From NCBI GenBank assembly GCA_031771865.1, contig JASISA010000022.1, positions 1,798,001 to 1,862,000 on the forward strand: a stretch of DNA of 64,000 bases. Direction: 5' to 3'. The DNA comes from Nothophaeocryptopus gaeumannii. Lineage: Eukaryota; Ascomycota; Dothideomycetes; Mycosphaerellales; Mycosphaerellaceae. The notes under the pieces were generated by a model. It saw only the letters and a program-made list of their open reading frames with translations. It had not been told where the DNA came from and searched no databases. Position numbers and translations under genes: made by a program. This document shows, one piece after another, positions 33,506 through 43,573 of this stretch (the first letter of the stretch is position 1; every line of letters begins with the position of its first letter).

Positions 33506-33881
33506 TGTTACGGAAGAAGCCGTAGTGTTACGGAAGAAGCCGTAGGAGGACCAGAGCCAACCAATCCACACGGCGCAGTCACACACCGGGCCGGCAGCGC
33601 CCGCTACGGGAATGCTCTCAAGCTGAGGAATGCTCTCTTGCTCTCAGGTGAGAGCATTTCCCAACATGAGAGCATGAGAGCATTCAGATTGGAAAGGACT
33701 CGCTGTGTATTTAGTCTCGATGATTGACTAGCAATCATCGTGTTCAACTCATGTTACAATCTCACTGATTGGAATAAGCCAAGACTTCCTTCACTTCGTT
33801 CCACTTGCCGACGCATTCTCCAAAGAAGCCATTCCACGTGATTAAGCGAGTCACCTGACAAGCGAGATACCGTGCGTAACA
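33506..33881 (+). mobile_element. Solo LTR A, opposite orientation to the full chromovirus
   Basis: Begins TGTTACGG and ends GCGTAACA, flanked by a perfect 5-bp duplication ACTAG (33501-33505 and 33882-33886). The half from about 33700 to the end is nearly the reverse complement of the chromovirus LTR, so the two are related. The other half differs: it has a 20-bp tandem duplication at its start and an array of GAGAGCATT/AATGCTCTC units at 33611-33687. A perfect 9-bp inverted repeat (CGATGATTG, spacer ACTAG, CAATCATCG) lies at 33718-33740, just after a TATA-like TGTATTTAG. No internal region is left, so it is a recombination product. Confidence 0.9.
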
Positions 33882-33886
33882 ACTAG

Positions 33887-34094
33887 CCTCGATAGTAGCG
33901 GATATCGATTACGATTATTACGCTACTATTAGACGACGTTTAATACCTCGTTACTAGTTATATATAGCGTAAGAGGCTTAGTAAACTATCGCTATAGGTC
34001 GTCTTATAGTACCGCGTTAGTAAGTATTAACGACGCTATATAATCGTCTACCTCTCGTTTACGTATCGCCGGCCTCGTTATTATTAGTAGATAG
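33887..34094. other. RIP-saturated DNA, segment 2
   Basis: Same composition as the other hAT-like interior segments: TA-rich, nearly without CA or TG, no gene. Interrupted on both sides by later LTR insertions. Confidence 0.75.
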
Positions 34095-34099
34095 CGTAT

Positions 34100-34430
34100 T
34101 GTTACGCACGGTATCTCGCTTGTCAGGTGACTCGCTTAATCACGTGGAATGGCTTCTTTGGAGAATGCGTCGGCAAGTGGAACGAAGTGAAGGAAGTCTT
34201 GGCTTATTCCAATCAGTGAGATTGTAACATGAGTTGAACACGATGATTGCTAGTCAACCATCGTTCCTAAATACATAAGAGACTTTAGGTGATCAGTGTG
34301 ATCAGACTGATCGCCTAGGGAGAGGTGATCATCCTGATCAGGGTGATCAGGAGGCTCTGCTCGGTCTCGTACCTTACGATCAGTAACACGTGACCTCGCA
34401 CTGGGCAAGGACCCAGCACGAACCGTAACA
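34100..34430 (-). repeat. 3-prime LTR of the chromovirus (331 bp)
   Basis: Starts TGTTACGC and ends CCGTAACA in plus orientation. Holds five TGATCA palindromes and one near copy in about 65 bp (34288-34352), placed in the U3 part given the element's minus orientation. It is 3 nt longer than the other LTR. Confidence 0.95.
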
Positions 34431-34502
34431 CCATCCCCCTTTTAGCCTAGCGTCGTCCCGACGCTTATACATAGCTCGAGTCGGTCCTAGACGCCAGTCG
34501 TC

Positions 34503-35122
34503 ATGGGTTTTCGTAGTCATGCCTCTAGGCTCTCCTCCTCCACCCACCGCCGCCACAAGCTTGCAGATTTCCTGGATCGCACTGGTACCGTCATGGTAAA
34601 GCAGTGTTCGACGTGCGCGAAGCACAAGAGGGTGTGTCGGTACACGTTCGGTCGGGTCGATGTAACGAGTGTGTCCGGCGCGGTCAGCGCTGCGACATGA
34701 AGGTCACAAAGTCTGAGTTCGACCGGCTGGTGGCTGAACGTGAGAGGCTCCAGTCTAGTATAAAGGAGGCTCAGCAGGCGCAAGAGGAGGCGCAGCACCG
34801 GTTAGAGGAAGCGCAGCGCTCTCAGCAGATGGCTTTCGAAGCGTCTCGTACGGCGTTTGCCCGCGAGATGAGATTGCGACAACAGTTGGACTTAGTGGAT
34901 AAGCGGTCCGATGAGGCTGTTGCTGTGGAAATACGGGATATCGAGGAGCAGGAGCAAGAGGAGCGGGCAGCTGAAGCTACGCTAGGCTTCGACGAACCGT
35001 CCTACGGGCTGAATCTGTCTCCTATGACCTGGGGCGCCCTCGAGGGCGTTGATCCCTTCGATTGGTCGTTACTGGATCCCAACCCCGATGGAATTGTTGC
35101 AGGAGTAAGCGGCAATTCATAA
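34503..35122 (+). pseudogene. Antisense accessory ORF of the chromovirus: cysteine-rich coiled-coil protein, one frame break
   Basis: On the strand opposite gag-pol, between the chromodomain and the 3-prime LTR, a frame opens at the ATG at 34503 and leads to a Cys-X2-Cys-X6-Cys segment (CSTCAKHKRVC). One missing base near 34640 shifts it into the frame that carries a second similar motif (CNECVRRGQRC), then a long Gln/Glu/Ala coiled coil (RLQSSIKEAQQAQEEAQHRL) and an acidic C-terminus with DPFDWSLLDPNPDG. With one base restored the length is 206 codons. The paired cysteine triplets resemble a Zn2Cys6-like cluster. From memory, similar antisense frames occur in other fungal Ty3 elements, but I know of no assigned function. 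Its last 101 nt overlap the end of pol tail to tail. Confidence 0.7.
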
Positions 35123-38100
35123 GATGTTCCCGCGGCTCCCAGGTAATTTCCGAGTCGTCGTACCCTCTCCATTTAATAAGGTACTGATCGTCTTTATAGT
35201 CCAGAATCTTTTCGACTTCGAATTCGGTTTCTTCTTGTGGGACAAATGAAAATGTCTCCTGACAAGGTGTCTCGGCGTCGGCTGGTTCCAAGAGAGAGAT
35301 GTGGAACACTGGATGAATCTTTGCATCTGCCGGTAGTCGTAGTCGGTAGTTGACCGGTCCCTTGGCCTCTTCAATCAAAATGGCCCGACCTTTACATGGT
35401 CTAACTTTCTGGTCTTTCTTCTCGTTTTGAGATTTCTCGTGAGGAGATAGACCTTATCCCCTCCTTCAGCTGAGGTGCCATTTGTGAGCCATGCTGTCGC
35501 GATTTCAGCAGGTGTCCTTGTTGTCGTAGGATGGCCTTGTTCATTTCGAGTGAACATCCTTAAGCTGGTCAACCGCAATCAACGCCCGTGGTGCGTTAGG
35601 GTGAATGCCAGGTTCGCCAAACAGGTGTGGATCCCTTCCAAAGTTTGCGAAGAATGGCGTGAGACCCGTCGTCTCGGATTGCTGGTTGTTGAGTGCGATT
35701 TGTGCCATGGGTAGGAGTGATACCCAATTGTCCTGTGCGTAGTTGATGTAGTGGCGTAGGTATTGTTCTAGTGTCTGGTTCATCCGTTCGGTTTGTCCGT
35801 CGGTTTGCGGATGAAACGCCGTTGATAGCTTGTGTCTGATCCCGATCGTGGATACGAGTGTCTTCCAGTAGTTCGATGTGAACAACTTGTCTCTGTCGGT
35901 AATGAAGACCTCTGGGAATCCGTGATATCGTACAAGTCTATCCAGCACAATGTGTCCGAGTTGCTCTGCCGTGTATGTCTCACACGCAGGAATAAAGTGC
36001 GCGTACTTCGTGAGCCTGTCGACCATGACCAGTATCATGTCGTACTTGACTTTCGTTGCTTGATCCGTCGATCCTGGGAGTTTCGTAATGAAATCCATCG
36101 TAACTTCGTCCCATGGTTGTGTCGGTGGGCTCCGGAATTTAAGTTGTCCGTACTTCGAATGTCGAGATGCCTTGTTCTGTTGGCATTGAACACAGCGTGC
36201 GATGTATTTCTTGACTCGTTCTCGCATGTGGGAATCCAAAGTTGCGTTGGATAAGCTCTACTGTCTTCGAGATTCCTGGATGTCCGTATTGCGGATCGTT
36301 GTGATGGTGTCGAATGCACTCTTCCTGTCGGTCCTTCGGTACTTGGTACTTTCCCTGTGCAATAGGAAATTGTTCTGTCTTGTCTTGCAGAACTCGCACT
36401 ATGTTGTTGAACTCCATTTGGTTGGCACTCAGGCTTCCATCCTGATTTGTCTTGAGTATGCTGTGCTGCACTCTTTCCTTTCCTTCCATGTAGTCACTTC
36501 GTCGGCTCAGTGCGTCGGCTCGACCGTTGTCTTTACCAGGTGTATAGCGGATTTCGAACTTGTACTGACCAAGGAGCTCCGACCAGCGGGTCTGCCTTCG
36601 AGTCAGTTGTTTAGTCGTAGTGAAGTAGGTCAGATTCTTGTGATCAGAAAGAATCGTGAGCCTGGGTGCTCCTTCCGCATATGCTCGCCAGTGCTGCAGG
36701 GCAGCGACAATCGCAAGAAGTTCCTTATCATGGATGTCATAATTCTCTTCTGCAGGAGTCATCTTTCGTGAGTAGTAGGCTACCGGGTGTCGCTTCCCGT
36801 CGTGCTCCTGTGTGAGACACGCGCCTATCGCCATATCCGATGCATCTGTTTCGATTTGCACTTCCTTCGTACCGTCGAAAAGTCGAAGCGTTGGCGCTGT
36901 GGCGCACATTTCTTTGAGTTTGTCGAATGCCTGTTGGTGTCGTTTTCCCACTGGAACTTGGTGTCTTTTCTCGTGAGTTCCGTCATTGGTTTCGCAATCC
37001 TTGAGTAGTCTGGGATGAACTTTCGATTGTAGTTCGCGAGTCCAAGGAAGGATTGTACTTCGGTAACATTCGTGGGTCGAGGCCATTCGTGTATCGACCG
37101 TGTCTTTGCTGGATCGATTTGGATTCCTTTCGTACTAAGGATAAATCCAAGGAATTTGACTTCCTTTTTGTGGAACTCGCATTTCTCTGGTGCTGTCTTG
37201 AACCCTACTCGTGTGAGGCGTTCGAAGACGTCTTGGACTTGCTTGATATGCTTGCTCAGTTCTCCTTGGTATAGACCAAGATGTCGTCCATGTAAGCGAT
37301 AACACAGACGTCAAGCAAATCTCGTAGTGTTTCATTGACAAGGTCCTGGCATGAGGCTGGCGCATTGGTAAGCCCCATTGGCATAACCAGAAACTCGTAA
37401 AGTCCATATCTTGTTCGGAATGCAGTCTTCCATTCTTCTCCCTTCGCCATTCGTATTGCGTAGAATGCGTCTCGGAGGTCGATCTTTGTAAACCAGTCTG
37501 ATCCGGTAAGTCGATCTTGTGCTTCTTCGATGCTTGGTAATGGATATCGGTTCTTGATTGTCATGTCGTTGAGCCTTCTATAGTCAACGACCATTCGCAA
37601 CTTCCCGTTCTGCTTTGGTACGAAGAGAATTGGAGAGCCTGCGCTTGAGGTGGACTTCCGTATCCATCCTTTGGCTAGCTTCTCCTTCAGCCATTCATCT
37701 AGGGCTTTGAGCTCTTTCTCAGATAATGCGTAAATGGGTCCCCATGGAGGCTCTTTCCCAGGCTGAATCTTGATCTTGTGATCCCATGGTTGGTGTATAG
37801 GTAAGGCTTCCTTGCCTTCCTCTTCCTGAAAGAGTCTCGACCATCTTTGGTACTCCTCAGGGACATCTGGCGCTGAGATCGCCATCTGCTTTCCAGGATT
37901 GCCAGTTCCTCGTCCCGTGATTCCGTGACCTGCTGGACCTACGCAGTGTCTATCCGGGGTGGCTCCAGTCTCTGGGCTCAGTGTCGGCGCAAGCTGAGTT
38001 GTGCACAGCTGTTCTTTCGCCTCATCCGCCGCGTACTTTCGACGCTGTACGGGTCTGATACGGGTGGCACTTCCGTATCCTTCAAATGTGAGTACTCCTC

Positions 38101-38470
38101 TCTTCCAGTCAATTACTGGGTTGTGCTTTCTCAACCAAGGCATGCCTAGCACGATATCCCAGCTGGCCATAGCTGTGACATCTAAGACAATCTCCTCGTG
38201 GTGCTGTTGGATAGCCAGTGGTAGCGGTATCGTCTCGCGCTCCACACAGGGTAAGGGTGATCCGTCGACCGCGATCAGTTCATACCCTTGTTTCTTCGTC
38301 TGGGTAGCTAGTCCAGTCCGTTTTACAAATGACTCGGATGCAAAGTTCCCGCTCGCTCCGGAGTCGATCATGGCACTCGTCTTGAGTCCATTGACGATAA
38401 CTTGTGTGCTGAACACTGTTGCTGATGCTTGAGCTTCTTGTGTGACGTTTAACTCCCTTCGGCCGCTCAT
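35022..38470 (-). pseudogene. Chromovirus pol: protease, reverse transcriptase, RNase H, integrase, chromodomain
   Basis: Read on the minus strand from ATG at 38470. Protease: AMIDSGASGNFASESF. Reverse transcriptase: LRMVVDYRRLNDMTIKNRYP, PMGLTNAPASCQDL and the YMDD box in VIAYMDDILVYTKE. RNase H: QIETDASDMAIGACL and LSDHKNLTYF. Integrase: His-His-Cys-Cys finger (RHHHNDPQYGHPG, later CVQCQQNK) and catalytic core with VFITDRDKLFTSNYW and AFHPQTDGQTERMNQ. The GPY/F-like segment HPVFHISLLEPA precedes the chromodomain (VEKILDYKDDQYLIKWRGY, ITWEPREHL). The frame breaks at about 37258, 36965, 36235, 35545 and 35380, each by one base. Several are in or next to short homopolymers. No long deletion is present. 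Confidence 0.92.
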
Positions 38471-40449
38471 GCCTGAGGAGTCGATCCTTTTCCCGAGACT
38501 GTGGCTCTATTGTCTAACCAGTCCAGGATCTGTATACGTGTTTCCTCCAGTGTTTTGGCCATAGCTTTCTCTTGTGGCAACTCGTTGCATGCGTATCGGC
38601 TCTGACATGCTTGTGCTTGTTTGTAGCCATTCTTGAGGTCTTGGATCGATGTTCTCATCTCGTTCGTAACGACTTGTCCGCGCGGTGTTAGGTACCCGTA
38701 CGGTGTAAACCAGCTTCCAATTGGTGGTCTATCCCAGATGAATGTTGAAAACTCTTCTTGGACGTCTAGCCTGGGATACCTCCAGAACATTGATCGTAGT
38801 TGTCCTAGGAAGAAATCAAACTTAACTGGGTTAAGCAGTCTTCCTCCTGTCGGTGTTCGTGGAAAGATCTCTTCACTGTTGCGTGCTATGTGAAGGATCA
38901 TCTTGCGTATTGGTTCCGGTGCGTCCACGCTAAGGTGAAGTATTTCGTCGTTGTCATCGTCCTCACTGGATTCTTCTTCTTCTTCCGAGGTTCCTTCCTC
39001 AGTTTCATCGTCACTGGATGACTCTTGTGGGTTCTCCGGAATCTCAGGTAAGATACCCGTGATAGGGTAGTCGTCCGCCTGAGTAGCGACATCCATCACC
39101 ACTTCCTCCTGTGGGGTCCCCTCAGATTCATTGGGATTTTGGTTCTCCTTATCGCTGTCATCAGCGCCCCAACAGGTTTCATCCAAATCCTCCTCGTCCG
39201 GCGTTTGAACGTGACGATCAAGTTGTCGTAGTTCGTCCGGAATTGGTAAGTGTCGGTGTCCTCCAACTGTGGTGTTGATTGGTGGAACCGGGGCAGGTCT
39301 TCGTGGCGCAGACGGCCAGTATCCTGCTTCCATCTTCGAGGAGTAGTGTGTTTGACACGAATCGTCATAACAGAATCGCCAGTGAAGGCTTCCGTGACCG
39401 TTCCGCAGTTCCCGACCTGTCTCGTCAGGTAACTTTCGTGTCATCATACCAAACAATCGTGGCTTTTGTTGATCGGCGCCTGTCGTTTCGTAGGCTCCGC
39501 GTCCCACGTCGTGGTTTCGTTGCATCGTGTTGAACTGTCGTTGCACCATGTTCTTTGAACGACAATTCCTCGCATAGTGGCCTTCCTTGCCACATGCATA
39601 GCAATTCAGTTTCTTCTCATTTCTTCTGGGCGAACTCTTGCCCTTCCTACTTCCTTTGAACGGGCGACCTTTCTGGGTTGCATTGAACTGCCAGTCCATT
39701 GCATCGGGGTCGCGTTGCTGTCTCTGAGGTGGTTTAGACCACCCATCGCGTCGTCCCGAGGGCACATAGCCTGCCCTTCCCGTAACCTTGGAATCATAGC
39801 GTCGCTCCATGGCTCGCTCGTAAAGTTGGTCGTCCAGTTCAATCGCCGCTTTAATCAGTTCTCCGAGGCTGTCGATCTTCCCAGAGTATCGCATCAGTTC
39901 ATCCTTGACTGAGTCTCTGAGACCTCGTCGGAACATAACTTGGAGAGCATCGTCGTCCCAATCCGTGATCTGGGCGTGCTCCTGAAACTTGGCTGCGTAG
40001 TCTGCCGTGGAACCCTTCTGAGTGAGATGTTGGATAACCCGGACCGCGGTCGAAACCTCGTTCGAGACTCCATACACCTGCTTCATTGCGTTCTTCATGT
40101 GATTCCAGGTCCTGAAGATTCCCGTTGAATCCTCGTCACTGTCCAAGTAGTTCCTGAGAAAAGGTTTGATCCAGTGCTGCACACGTCCTCGCATAAAGGT
40201 CGTTGCGAAGAGTGGCTTCTGAGCTTCACCCATCTCGTTGAACTTGAAGTACATGTCCATTTGGGTAAGCCAGACGTCGAACTTGTCTCGGTCGCCATAA
40301 TAGTAGTCCGGCTTGCCGACCTTGAGGAACTGTCGTTGGTGTGGTTGGCAAGTGCATTGATGGCCGACTGAGATGTGCTGGATCGTTGGCGAGAGCTTCC
40401 TGCTTCGCTGGGGCGGAGTTCCCCTTCCGGTTTGCTGAGAGGCACTCAT
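38467..40449 (-). CDS. Chromovirus gag polyprotein
   Basis: An intact frame of 660 residues starting 17 bp inside the 5-prime LTR boundary (ATG at 40449, MSASQQTGRGTPPQRS). The central region is a typical Ty3 capsid (KVGKPDYYYGDRDKFDVWLT, WNHMKNAMKQVYG), followed by a CCHC zinc knuckle (CYACGKEGHYARNC) near residue 275 that binds RNA. An unusually long C-terminal extension of over 300 residues follows, with an acidic run (TEEGTSEEEEESSEDDDNDE) and a folded-looking end. The stop TGA overlaps the pol ATG in the four bases ATGA (38470-38467). Confidence 0.93.
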   Translation of the reverse strand: MSASQQTGRGTPPQRSRKLSPTIQHISVGHQCTCQPHQRQFLKVGKPDYYYGDRDKFDVWLTQMDMYFKFNEMGEAQKPLFATTFMRGRVQHWIKPFLRNYLDSDEDSTGIFRTWNHMKNAMKQVYGVSNEVSTAVRVIQHLTQKGSTADYAAKFQEHAQITDWDDDALQVMFRRGLRDSVKDELMRYSGKIDSLGELIKAAIELDDQLYERAMERRYDSKVTGRAGYVPSGRRDGWSKPPQRQQRDPDAMDWQFNATQKGRPFKGSRKGKSSPRRNEKKLNCYACGKEGHYARNCRSKNMVQRQFNTMQRNHDVGRGAYETTGADQQKPRLFGMMTRKLPDETGRELRNGHGSLHWRFCYDDSCQTHYSSKMEAGYWPSAPRRPAPVPPINTTVGGHRHLPIPDELRQLDRHVQTPDEEDLDETCWGADDSDKENQNPNESEGTPQEEVVMDVATQADDYPITGILPEIPENPQESSSDDETEEGTSEEEEESSEDDDNDEILHLSVDAPEPIRKMILHIARNSEEIFPRTPTGGRLLNPVKFDFFLGQLRSMFWRYPRLDVQEEFSTFIWDRPPIGSWFTPYGYLTPRGQVVTNEMRTSIQDLKNGYKQAQACQSRYACNELPQEKAMAKTLEETRIQILDWLDNRATVSGKGSTPQA

Positions 40450-40466
40450 CCTGAGGGTGTTCAAAG

Positions 40467-40794
40467 TGTTACGCACGGTATCTCGCTTGTCAGGTGACTC
40501 GCTTAATCACGTGGAATGGCTTCTTTGGAGAATGCGTCGGCAAGTGGAACGAAGTGAAGGAAGTCTTGGCTTATTCCAATCAGTGAGATTGTAACATGAG
40601 TTGAACACGATGATTGCTAGTCAACCATCGTTCCTAAATACATAAGAGACTTTAGGTGATCAGTGATCAGACTGATCGCCTAGGAGAGGTGATCATCCTG
40701 ATCAGGGTGATCAGGAGGCTCTGCTCGGTCTCGTACCTTACGATCAGTAACACGTGACCTCGCACTGGGCAAGGACCCAGCACGAACCGTAACA
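40467..40794 (-). repeat. 5-prime LTR of the chromovirus (328 bp)
   Basis: Same sequence as the LTR at 34100-34430 except for loss of one GT and one G. No base substitutions were found on reading the two side by side. Confidence 0.95.
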
Positions 40795-40799
40795 CGTAT

Positions 40800-41580
40800 C
40801 TTATACTCGCTATAGAGCTCTTTAATCGCGTATCGTACCTTTACTATCTATAGCGTAGACGCGTCGATATCGTTATAGCTCTACTACTACGATTATCGTT
40901 ATTTACTCTTTATCTTTACCTTCTTCTTACGCTATATATTCTTATCTTTTATACCTCCCTAATACTATTCGAACTAGCTTATCTTAAGCGATGGATATAG
41001 TACTATAGTAGCGCGATAGGTAGGCGTTCGATCGCTAAGACGATAGTACTTATCGAGCTTCTTCTAGCTAAGGTTAATTATAGCCTTAAAGTAAGTATTC
41101 GTAGCGTATTTATAGTTAGCTTTTGCCTTCTCGAGGGTCGTTAGTAGTAACTCTAAAGCTATTAACGATTACTATAGTCTACTAAAGTATTAGCTATCGC
41201 CTTGAACCTTAAGTAATGCCGTCTTAAGCAGCTTAAGAAGCCTTAATATCTCCTTTAATTTACTCTAATCGTCCGGCGTAAGCACGTCTTTATAGAGGTC
41301 GTCGTAGAAGTATAGATAGTATAGCTCTGTTAGATCCTTTAGCTCGAGGCCTCGTTCGATTATATCGTAATTAGATTACTACTTAATACTACCGTTTAAG
41401 ACTAGCTTAATAAGACGTGTATCTACCTCGCGTTGTTTTAACTAAAAGACGCGTCTTCGTACCTCGCTATAGTAAGCGTAGATTACGATATTATAGAGCT
41501 TACTAATATAACCTTTCTTTTACTATACCTTCGTGCGATCGATAGTATTACGTAGCGATATAGCGCGTTAAAACTCGTAC
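40800..41580. other. RIP-saturated DNA, segment 3
   Basis: TA-rich, with CA and TG almost absent, while CG steps remain common. No open frame. Part of the former hAT-like interior. Confidence 0.8.
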
Positions 41581-41585
41581 ACGAT

Positions 41586-41933
41586 TGTTACGGACCGTCT
41601 CCTCTGTCACGTGGATAGGCCTAGGAAGTGTCGAACCCCGGAATGTCTCTTTGGTAACAGAGTCTTGAGAAGTGTAACCTTTACTCAAGAGAGTAGTATT
41701 GAGAGATTGAGTTGAGCACGAAGCTCCTATCTACCTTAGTAGAAAACGTGATCTATATACACATAGGAGATTCGTGTGCTCTCCTTGCTTTCTCTGCTTC
41801 CTGTGCTTCCGGTGGAAGCACTGCGAGCGACGAGAGTACCGTGAGCGAGCTGCAGCGGAACCTCCCGAGGCTGAACTGCAGATCCGCGCTCAGACTGGTT
41901 GGCTGCCATCGCCCCTCGGTTCCATCCGTAACA
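41586..41933 (-). mobile_element. Solo LTR B
   Basis: Starts TGTTACGG and ends ATCCGTAACA, 348 bp, with a perfect 5-bp duplication ACGAT (41581-41585, 41934-41938). It shares its termini and scattered blocks such as GAGTTGAGCACGA with the chromovirus LTR, but the middle is different, so it belongs to a related family. A TATA-like CTATATACACATAGG lies near 41752. The strand is assigned by similarity to the chromovirus LTR. Confidence 0.88.
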
Positions 41934-41938
41934 ACGAT

Positions 41939-43252
41939 ATCGCTATCTTTAAGCTCCTCGTCTTCCTTATTCGTATCGTTATAGGCCTAGTTAATATACT
42001 CGATATCGACGCTATAGAGCATAGCTTTAACTACGAGGTTAATAAAGTAGCTAGCGTAGCGAAGGCAGTACTTATAAGGGTATTTAATACTCGATATCCC
42101 GCGCTAAATAGCCTCGATCGTCGTGTCGTTATTAGACGCGTTATCGGCTATAAAGTAGGTTAGTTTCGACGTAATATCGTACTACTTAATTAGATCGATA
42201 AGGATTCGAGCTTACTCTTAACTAGTATAGTTACTATAAGTAGGAACGAGGCCGATAAGTACTATCTTTAGACGATAGTCCTTGTTAAAATAATAAGTAT
42301 AAATACCTAAGAAGTTAGTACCGCTGTCGATATCTACTAGCTACGCGTTAAACGATAACGTAATACCGCTTACTACTATAGCTATATTATCTCGTACTCG
42401 TAGCTATATCTTCTTATACAAGTCGACGATATAAGCTCGTAGAGTATTATAAGAAGTTAGGAATAGTAGCTCGAGAATAGGTTAGCGATAGGTAGCTAGT
42501 CGTCTAAGTCGTTCTAAGGCTAGGGTACGAAGTAAATACTTATTAGTTATAGTATATTCGAGGAAGAGCGACTTCTACTTAGTACGATCGATTAGTATCT
42601 TCTTAGCGGTCCGTTAACGCTTAATTATACTAGCTACGTCGCTATTGTCTACTATACGCTTCTATCGTTACTTAAGTATACTATCGAGCGCGTAGCTATA
42701 TTTACCTAGATATCTATAGATCGAATTCGTTCCTCCGCTAGTTCGAATAACCTTTACTTTCCTATAGTCCTTATTACTACTATTATAGTACGGACGATAT
42801 AGCTAGTAGTTAACGAAGCTCTTAAGATACGTAATAGGCTCGCTATACTACTAGATCTATGCCCTATACTCTACTCGACTAGGCGGTATTAGGTAGAAGT
42901 CGCGAAGGGATTTTCTATTAACGAGGAAGCTAGTAATAGTATAACGCGACTAATAGATAGTTTCGAGCTACAATTAAGCGTAGATCTCGGTTAGATCGAT
43001 AGTATAAGTAGCGCTTATACTAGAGGTATCGTCTAATATCGTAATAGGTGTAATATAGCTAGTAATATAAAGAATAATAAGTAGTATTACGTATATAAAA
43101 GAAACGCGTTCCTAGTCGCGTATTAAGAGGTCGGGTATCGGAGATCGGCGCGCAGCTACGGGCCTTCTTCGGCTTAGCGTCGAGCTAATAAAACACTCTA
43201 CATAAAGCGGATAGAGCTCCGAGATCTAGGGATATAACGTTATAATATTATC
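41939..43252. other. RIP-saturated DNA, segment 4 (longest)
   Basis: Over 1.3 kb with about one CA or TG step per 60 bases and many TA steps. Probably the bulk of the former transposase gene, now unreadable in all frames. Confidence 0.8.
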
Positions 43253-43257
43253 GCTAG

Positions 43258-43573
43258 TGTCACGGGCGTGGCCCGGTGACACCTGAACACCTGGATGCAC
43301 GTGGTTTGGATGCTTGGTAGTGTACCAAGCATCCGGATGAACTTCGGCCGAGCCTCGGGGCTCGACTAGCATCATGTGACAGAGCCACGTGACTCTGCCA
43401 AGACCCGGAGAAGAGTTTCTTCTCGACGCGCAAAGATCCGGTCTTCGACTCTTTGCGCTACGTCCTGTCAATAGGATTGACCTATATGGTTAATACAGTG
43501 TCTATCCAACCTGTCCGTAGCTCCCTGTACCGTTTGTGATTAGCAACCTACTTCCCGACTCCGGCCCGTGACA
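43258..43573. mobile_element. Solo LTR C, different family
   Basis: Starts TGTCACGGGC and ends GCCCGTGACA, 316 bp, flanked by a perfect 5-bp duplication GCTAG (43253-43257, 43574-43578). The interior is unrelated to solo LTRs A and B. It contains a perfect 12-bp inverted repeat, GGATGCTTGGTA and its complement around GTG (43308-43334). Orientation not determined. Confidence 0.88.

Larger units (their letters stand above)
34100..40794 (-). mobile_element. Full-length Ty3/gypsy chromovirus (LTR retrotransposon)
   Basis: LTRs at 34100-34430 and 40467-40794, perfect 5-bp duplication CGTAT (34095-34099, 40795-40799), and an internal region coding on the minus strand: gag, then protease, reverse transcriptase, RNase H, integrase and a C-terminal chromodomain. 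Domain order and chromodomain place it in the chromoviruses. The two LTRs show no substitutions by eye, only a GT and a single G indel, so the insertion is recent. It sits in RIP-mutated DNA yet is not RIP-mutated itself. gag is intact; pol carries at least five frame breaks. An extra reading frame lies on the opposite strand next to the 3-prime LTR. The bases after the 5-prime LTR (CTTTGAACACCC, minus strand) do not look like a usual tRNA primer site. Confidence 0.95.

Noticed and set aside
36202..36771. 189-codon plus-strand frame inside pol
   Set aside because: Antisense to the RNase H/integrase region and without features; explained by the pol code on the other strand.
39250..39533. Plus-strand frames within gag
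   Set aside because: Shadows of the intact gag frame; no cysteine cluster or conservation signal as in the antisense gene at 34503.
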